NCBI RefSeq assembly: GCF_003865095.1
Contig: NZ_BHYK01000002.1
Coordinates: forward strand, 131,841-195,840
Length of the DNA: 64,000 nucleotides
Direction: 5' to 3'
From: Clostridium tagluense
GTDB lineage: Bacteria > Bacillota > Clostridia > Clostridiales > Clostridiaceae
Shown here: one piece after another, positions 63,759 to 64,000 of the stretch
Numbering within the stretch: the stretch's first letter is position 1
Layout of the letters: every line of letters starts with the position of its first letter
Notes under the pieces: generated by a model
What the model saw: the letters and a program-made list of their open reading frames with translations, nothing else
What the model was told of the DNA's origin: nothing
The model's database searches: none
Position numbers and translations under genes: made by a program

Positions 63759-64000
63759 ATGAAATATGATGCATTAGGAATGATCGAAACAAAGGGTTTA
63801 GTTGGGGCTATTGAAGCTGCAGATGCAATGGTTAAAGCAGCAAATGTTTATCTAGTTGGTAAAGAATTTGTTGGTGGTGGTCTAGTAACAGTAATGGTAA
63901 GAGGTGACGTTGGTGCTGTAAAGGCAGCAACTGATGCAGGAGCGGCTGCTGCACAACGTGTTGGAGAATTGATTTCTGTTCATGTTATCCCTCGTCCACA
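63759..64000 (+). CDS. BMC-H shell protein, second copy, cut by the window end
   Basis: The first 80 codons of a BMC-H gene identical at nucleotide level to the gene at 63370, including the ribosome-binding site. The 3' end lies outside the window. It is either a functional second shell gene or the start of a longer tandem array. Confidence 0.9.
   Translation, partial: MKYDALGMIETKGLVGAIEAADAMVKAANVYLVGKEFVGGGLVTVMVRGDVGAVKAATDAGAAAAQRVGELISVHVIPRP

Larger units (their letters stand above)
63341..64000 (+). repeat. Direct tandem duplication of a BMC-H gene
   Basis: At least 63341-63611 and 63730-64000 are identical, with a 389-base offset. The second copy runs off the window. Confidence 0.92.

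Overview
The window comes from a low-G+C, anaerobic, endospore-former-type Firmicute, most likely a Clostridium sensu stricto. The A+T-rich sequence, strong AGGAGG ribosome-binding sites, [FeFe] hydrogenase, GlpP, HutP and EutVW antitermination regulators, and glycyl-radical metabolism all fit. The species cannot be named from sequence alone.

Layout. 1-2.4 kb: end of a trehalose PTS permease and trehalose-6-phosphate hydrolase. 2.5-5.5 kb: a minus-strand group-B-like [FeFe] hydrogenase with a Rex-like operator on its promoter, then a gamma-glutamylcyclotransferase-like gene and a CCG-domain protein. 5.6-12.1 kb: a minus-strand glycerol operon (GlpA-like, GlpB-like, DUF1667, glpK, glpF) behind a leader terminator, with the antiterminator gene glpP next to it. 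12.2-13.2 kb: the wreck of a sugar ABC transporter. 13.4-17.2 kb: a small unknown gene, hutP, an array of UAG triplets plus terminator, and a TrpXYZ-type ABC transporter. 17.3-24.8 kb: a CPBP protease, a GNAT acetyltransferase, and a two-component system enclosing two ABC-2 type exporters.

25.2-41.0 kb is a complete B12-dependent ethanolamine-utilization microcompartment locus: eutG, S, P, V, W, A, B, C, L, a BMC-H with a tail, E, M, T, D(pduL), a flavoprotein-like unknown, N, H and Q. Three EutV-type dual-hairpin antiterminators precede eutG, eutS and eutA. 41.1-46.5 kb holds a gene behind an ATTAT microsatellite, molybdenum-cofactor genes (moaB/mog, moaA, moaC, MOSC) and lplA-lipA.

46.6-64.0 kb is a second microcompartment locus, for choline, built on a glycyl-radical enzyme. 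The lyase carries every active-site residue of choline trimethylamine-lyase CutC at the published numbering. It is accompanied by CutD, two aldehyde-dehydrogenase-family proteins (one lacking the catalytic cysteine), PduL, EutS/P/J/N/Q-like proteins, PduS/PduT-like electron-transfer components, a GrpU-like shell protein and several BMC-H/BMC-T shell proteins. The window ends inside a perfectly duplicated BMC-H gene.

Both compartments make acetaldehyde, from ethanolamine (plus NH3) or choline (plus trimethylamine), and convert it to acetyl-CoA, acetyl-phosphate and ethanol. The most unusual items are: a 134-bp promoter cassette duplicated in the choline locus, with a glycyl-radical-enzyme gene fragment between the copies; the Cys-to-Ser aldehyde dehydrogenase homologue; a EutT-like protein kept in a B12-independent compartment; a 10-residue cysteine repeat in the choline EutQ; and the HutP/UAG-array arrangement before an amino-acid-type ABC transporter.
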